Below are positions 61,694 through 64,000 of a stretch of DNA of 64,000 nt, in pieces. The notes below the pieces were generated by a model that searched no databases, was not told where the DNA came from, and saw nothing but the letters and a program-made list of their open reading frames with translations. A program made the translations under genes and the position numbers. The DNA comes from Terriglobia bacterium (GTDB lineage: Bacteria > Acidobacteriota > Terriglobia > Versatilivoradales > Versatilivoraceae). The stretch lies in NCBI GenBank assembly GCA_951813285.1, contig OX638355.1, forward strand, positions 742,501-806,500, written 5' to 3'. Numbering within the stretch: position 1 is the first letter of the stretch; each line of letters starts with the position of its first letter.

Positions 61694-62635
61694 ATGCGCA
61701 TTGCCATCGTGATGACCCCTATTTCCGATCACCACCTCCGACTGGCCGGCCAGGTGGGAGTCTCCGACGTGGTCATCCGCTATCCGGGACTGGAATATTC
61801 CGAACTGGCCGACCAGAAGGCCATGATCGAGTCCTTCGGCCTGGGGGTCTCGGTCATTGAGGGCTACCTGCCCATTGAGGACATCAAGCTCGGGGGACCC
61901 CAGCGCGATGCCGAGATCGAGCAGATGAAGATCCTGATCCGCAACATGGGGCGAGCCGGGATCGGCCTGCTTTGCTACAACTTCATCGCCGGCGGCGACT
62001 GGGCCAGGACGTCGGTCAACGAAAAAGGGCGCGGAGGCGCCCTGGTCACCGGCTTTGACCTGAGCGATCTGCCGCAGGCCACTTCTTCGAAGGCGGGCCT
62101 GCCCTCGGCCGAACGCCTCTGGGAGAACCTGGACACTTTTCTGGAAAGAATTCTGCCCGTGGCCGAGGAGTGCGGGGTCACGCTGGCCATGCATCCGGAC
62201 GATCCCCCGATCTCCAACTTCCAGGGTTTTCCGCGCATCATGAACAGCGTGGAAGGCTTCGAACGACTGGTCGGCCTGAGTTCCAGTCCGGCCAACGGCA
62301 TCTGCTTCTGCCAGGGGACCTTCGCCGAAATGGGAGTGGATATCCCCTCCTCCATCCGGCGCCTGGGACCTCACATCAAATACGTCCATTTCAGGGATAT
62401 CCGGGGGACGAGCAGCCGCTTTGTGGAGACCTTTCACGACGAGGGGCAGACCGACATGGTGGAAGCCATGCGGGCCTACCGCGACATCGGTTTCAACGGC
62501 CCCATGCGGCCGGACCACGTTCCGCAACTGTCGGGCGAAGAAGCGGGCGAGGCCGGCTACACCACGCTGGGCCGGCTTTTTGCCGTCGGGTACATGCGAG
62601 GGTTGATGCAGGCCGTCGGTGAGAGTTCGGCCTGA
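61694..62635 (+). CDS. Mannonate-dehydratase (UxuA)-like TIM-barrel protein
   Basis: 313 residues from ATG 61694, behind GAGGAG. It has the UxuA-type barrel: GLLCYNFIAGGDWARTS (about 97-113), LAMHPDDPPISNFQGFPRIM with catalytic-region His and Asp, ICFCQGTFAEMG with Cys, and YVHFRDIRG, then NGPMRPDHVPQL. UxuA dehydrates D-mannonate in hexuronate breakdown. The sequence is shorter than E. coli UxuA (about 390), as in the wider epimerase-like branch. The exact substrate is uncertain. A ManD-like dehydratase is coded at 14283. Confidence 0.85.
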   Translation: MRIAIVMTPISDHHLRLAGQVGVSDVVIRYPGLEYSELADQKAMIESFGLGVSVIEGYLPIEDIKLGGPQRDAEIEQMKILIRNMGRAGIGLLCYNFIAGGDWARTSVNEKGRGGALVTGFDLSDLPQATSSKAGLPSAERLWENLDTFLERILPVAEECGVTLAMHPDDPPISNFQGFPRIMNSVEGFERLVGLSSSPANGICFCQGTFAEMGVDIPSSIRRLGPHIKYVHFRDIRGTSSRFVETFHDEGQTDMVEAMRAYRDIGFNGPMRPDHVPQLSGEEAGEAGYTTLGRLFAVGYMRGLMQAVGESSA

Positions 62636-62722
62636 TCGGATACCGCTACAAACGGGAAGACTCGGCCGTCTCCGCTGCGGGTCAACCATGAGGGCAAGCC
62701 TTGTTGCGTTTGCATCCCCGCC

Positions 62723-63331
62723 ATGATTAAGGTGATCTGCCTGGATATGGGCAAAGTCATCATCGACTACGACCCGACCATTCCGCTGGCCTCGCTCGGC
62801 GCATGCTCCGCGCTTTCGTTACCCGAAATCAAGCAGGTCCTCACCGACAGGGAACCCCTGTTGCTTTTCGACCGTGGCCACTATTCCCGATCCGACTTCT
62901 ACCGGACCATGTGCGCCCGCCTGCGGCTGGATGTCTCCACCGAGGAGTTCGAACAGCTCTGGACATCCCTGTTCCTGCCCGAGCCGCTGCTGGCGGAGTC
63001 CTTTCTGCTCAGCCTGAAGCGCCGCTACCGGCTCCTGATGCTCTCCAACGTGAATGAAGTCCACTTCGAGTTCATTTGGAAAAACTATCCCCTGGTCCGC
63101 CATATCGAGGATCGGCTGCTGTCCTATGAACTGGGCTGCCTGAAACCGGAGCCCGCCATCTATCGCATCGCCATCGATCGAGCCGGAGTCCTCCCCGAAG
63201 AAATCTTCTTTGCCGACGACCGGCCGGAAAACGTCGAGGCCGCCCGGCAGGCCGGAATTGTAGCCACCTGCTTCCAGTCCGAGCGGCAGCTCAAGCTCGC
63301 CCTGGGCCGAGCCGGGGTGGTTGTCGAATGA
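62723..63331 (+). CDS. HAD-superfamily phosphatase (YihX-like)
   Basis: 202 residues. Motif I is ICLDMGKVIIDYD (nucleophile Asp), motif II LLMLSNVNEVHFEF, motif III lysine in GCLKPEPAIYRIA, and motif IV FFADDRPENVEAARQAG. The cap is the small helical type of subfamily IA (about 15-100), as in YihX sugar-phosphatases. It follows the UxuA-like gene by 87 bases and precedes a phosphoesterase, and may remove phosphate from a sugar intermediate (inference). Confidence 0.9.
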   Translation: MIKVICLDMGKVIIDYDPTIPLASLGACSALSLPEIKQVLTDREPLLLFDRGHYSRSDFYRTMCARLRLDVSTEEFEQLWTSLFLPEPLLAESFLLSLKRRYRLLMLSNVNEVHFEFIWKNYPLVRHIEDRLLSYELGCLKPEPAIYRIAIDRAGVLPEEIFFADDRPENVEAARQAGIVATCFQSERQLKLALGRAGVVVE

Positions 63332-63373
63332 AGGCGCCCAGTTGAGCACGCCGGGCCGCCACCACTGGTTGAC

Positions 63374-64000
63374 TTGCGATTCCTGATCCTGGCCGACATC
63401 CACGCCAACCTGGAGGCGCTCGAGGCGGTCCTGGAGCGGGCCAGGGGTCAATTCGACCAAGTGATTTGCTGCGGCGACCTGGTCGGCTACGGCCCCGATC
63501 CCAACCAGGTGACCGAGGCGGTGCGGCAACTGGGTCCGGCGGTGATGGTTCGTGGCAATCACGACAAGGCCGCGGTGGGACTGACCGATCTCTCCTTGTT
63601 CAACCCTCTCGCCAGAAGCGCGGCGCTCTGGACCCAGACTCAATTGTCGGAAGAGAATCGGCGCTACTTGCTGGCGATGCCGCGCGGACCGGCGGAGGGG
63701 AGCGGATTCACGGTGGCTCACGGGTCATTGCTGGACGAGGATCAGTACCTGCTGAACCTGGAGGACGCGCTGCAGAGCCTGAGCCTGGCGGCCCACGGGC
63801 TGACCTTCTTCGGACACACCCATGTTCAGGGTGGATTCGCCTGGTTCAAGGAGCAGAGGGCGGGCCCGTTGAATCCCGGACTGAGGAAGGCAGCCGATGA
63901 AAGCCGGCTGGTTCTCGATTGGGAGAACCGGTACTTGATCAATCCCGGGGCGGTGGGGCAGCCCAGGGACGATGACCCGCGGGCGGCCTTTGCGGTCTTT
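63374..64000 (+). CDS. Calcineurin-like phosphoesterase (3' end outside window)
   Basis: Partial, 209 residues to the right edge. The start TTG 63374 is the only candidate in frame after the upstream stop, preceded by GGTTGAC. Metal-site motifs: FLILADIHANLEAL, VICCGDLVGYGPDPN, MVRGNHDKAA, TVAHGSL and FFGHTHVQG, the full set of YfcE/Metallophos_2 proteins. The missing C-terminus is probably short. Such enzymes hydrolyse phosphodiesters of cyclic or small nucleotides. Confidence 0.85.
   Translation, partial: MRFLILADIHANLEALEAVLERARGQFDQVICCGDLVGYGPDPNQVTEAVRQLGPAVMVRGNHDKAAVGLTDLSLFNPLARSAALWTQTQLSEENRRYLLAMPRGPAEGSGFTVAHGSLLDEDQYLLNLEDALQSLSLAAHGLTFFGHTHVQGGFAWFKEQRAGPLNPGLRKAADESRLVLDWENRYLINPGAVGQPRDDDPRAAFAVF

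Overview
The window is GC-rich, bacterial and densely packed, with genes on both strands. There are no rRNA genes and two proline tRNAs. Gene content suggests a heterotroph from an Acidobacteriota-like lineage: sodium:solute symporters, an M81 (MlrC) protein, an S46 dipeptidyl-peptidase, a DUF1080 protein, a PhyH dioxygenase, a BNR sialidase-like protein, a Tat-exported glycoside-hydrolase-like protein, MsrP, YfhO and PD40 propellers. That placement is inferred from gene families only; no marker gene settles it.

Layout. 1-4.9 kb: partial M20 peptidase, two SSS symporters and a ComEA-like helix-hairpin-helix protein. 5.3-12.9 kb: an AT-richer island with two candidate defence modules. The first is a 1085-residue STAND-like/TPR protein followed by a protein joining a sigma-54-activator-type AAA+ domain to a phosphoribosyltransferase-like domain. 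The second is an OLD/AriA-like ATPase with a DUF3226 (TOPRIM-like) partner, and it lies between two copies of the 234-bp 3' end of a flavoprotein gene. 12.9-18.7 kb: flavoprotein, ManD-like enolase-superfamily enzyme, TlpA thioredoxin, ArfB-like rescue factor, and an overlapping DhnA-type aldolase/PfkB kinase pair. 18.7-20.9 kb: three toxin-antitoxin-type modules in a row, one a chimeric relic. 21-30 kb: hydrolases and amino-compound catabolism. 30.4-32.5 kb: a HAO-type octaheme lipoprotein, a tetraheme membrane cytochrome and a small membrane protein. 32.9-42.8 kb: NHL propeller, broken DUF433/DUF5615 pair, alcohol dehydrogenase, Nramp-like transporter, MsrP flanked by two inverted-repeat elements, a PD-(D/E)XK-like protein, S46 peptidase and a truncated M23 peptidase. 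42.8-51.9 kb: PhyH, tRNA-Pro(CGG), SurE, tRNA-Pro(GGG), MerR regulator, Der, methyltransferase, QueC, TPR protein, CysE and DUF1080. 52-52.9 kb: a 141-bp tandem array and a palindromic element. 52.9-64 kb: methyltransferases, BioA, PD40 propeller, 3-methyladenine glycosylase, YfhO, UxuA-like protein, HAD phosphatase and a partial phosphoesterase.

The strongest candidates for something undescribed are the 5.35-10.25 kb gene pair, in which both nucleotide-binding domains have altered signature motifs, and the neighbouring ATPase/DUF3226 cassette bracketed by a duplicated gene end. The window also holds an unusual number of truncated or chimeric small genes, which suggests repeated turnover of accessory modules.
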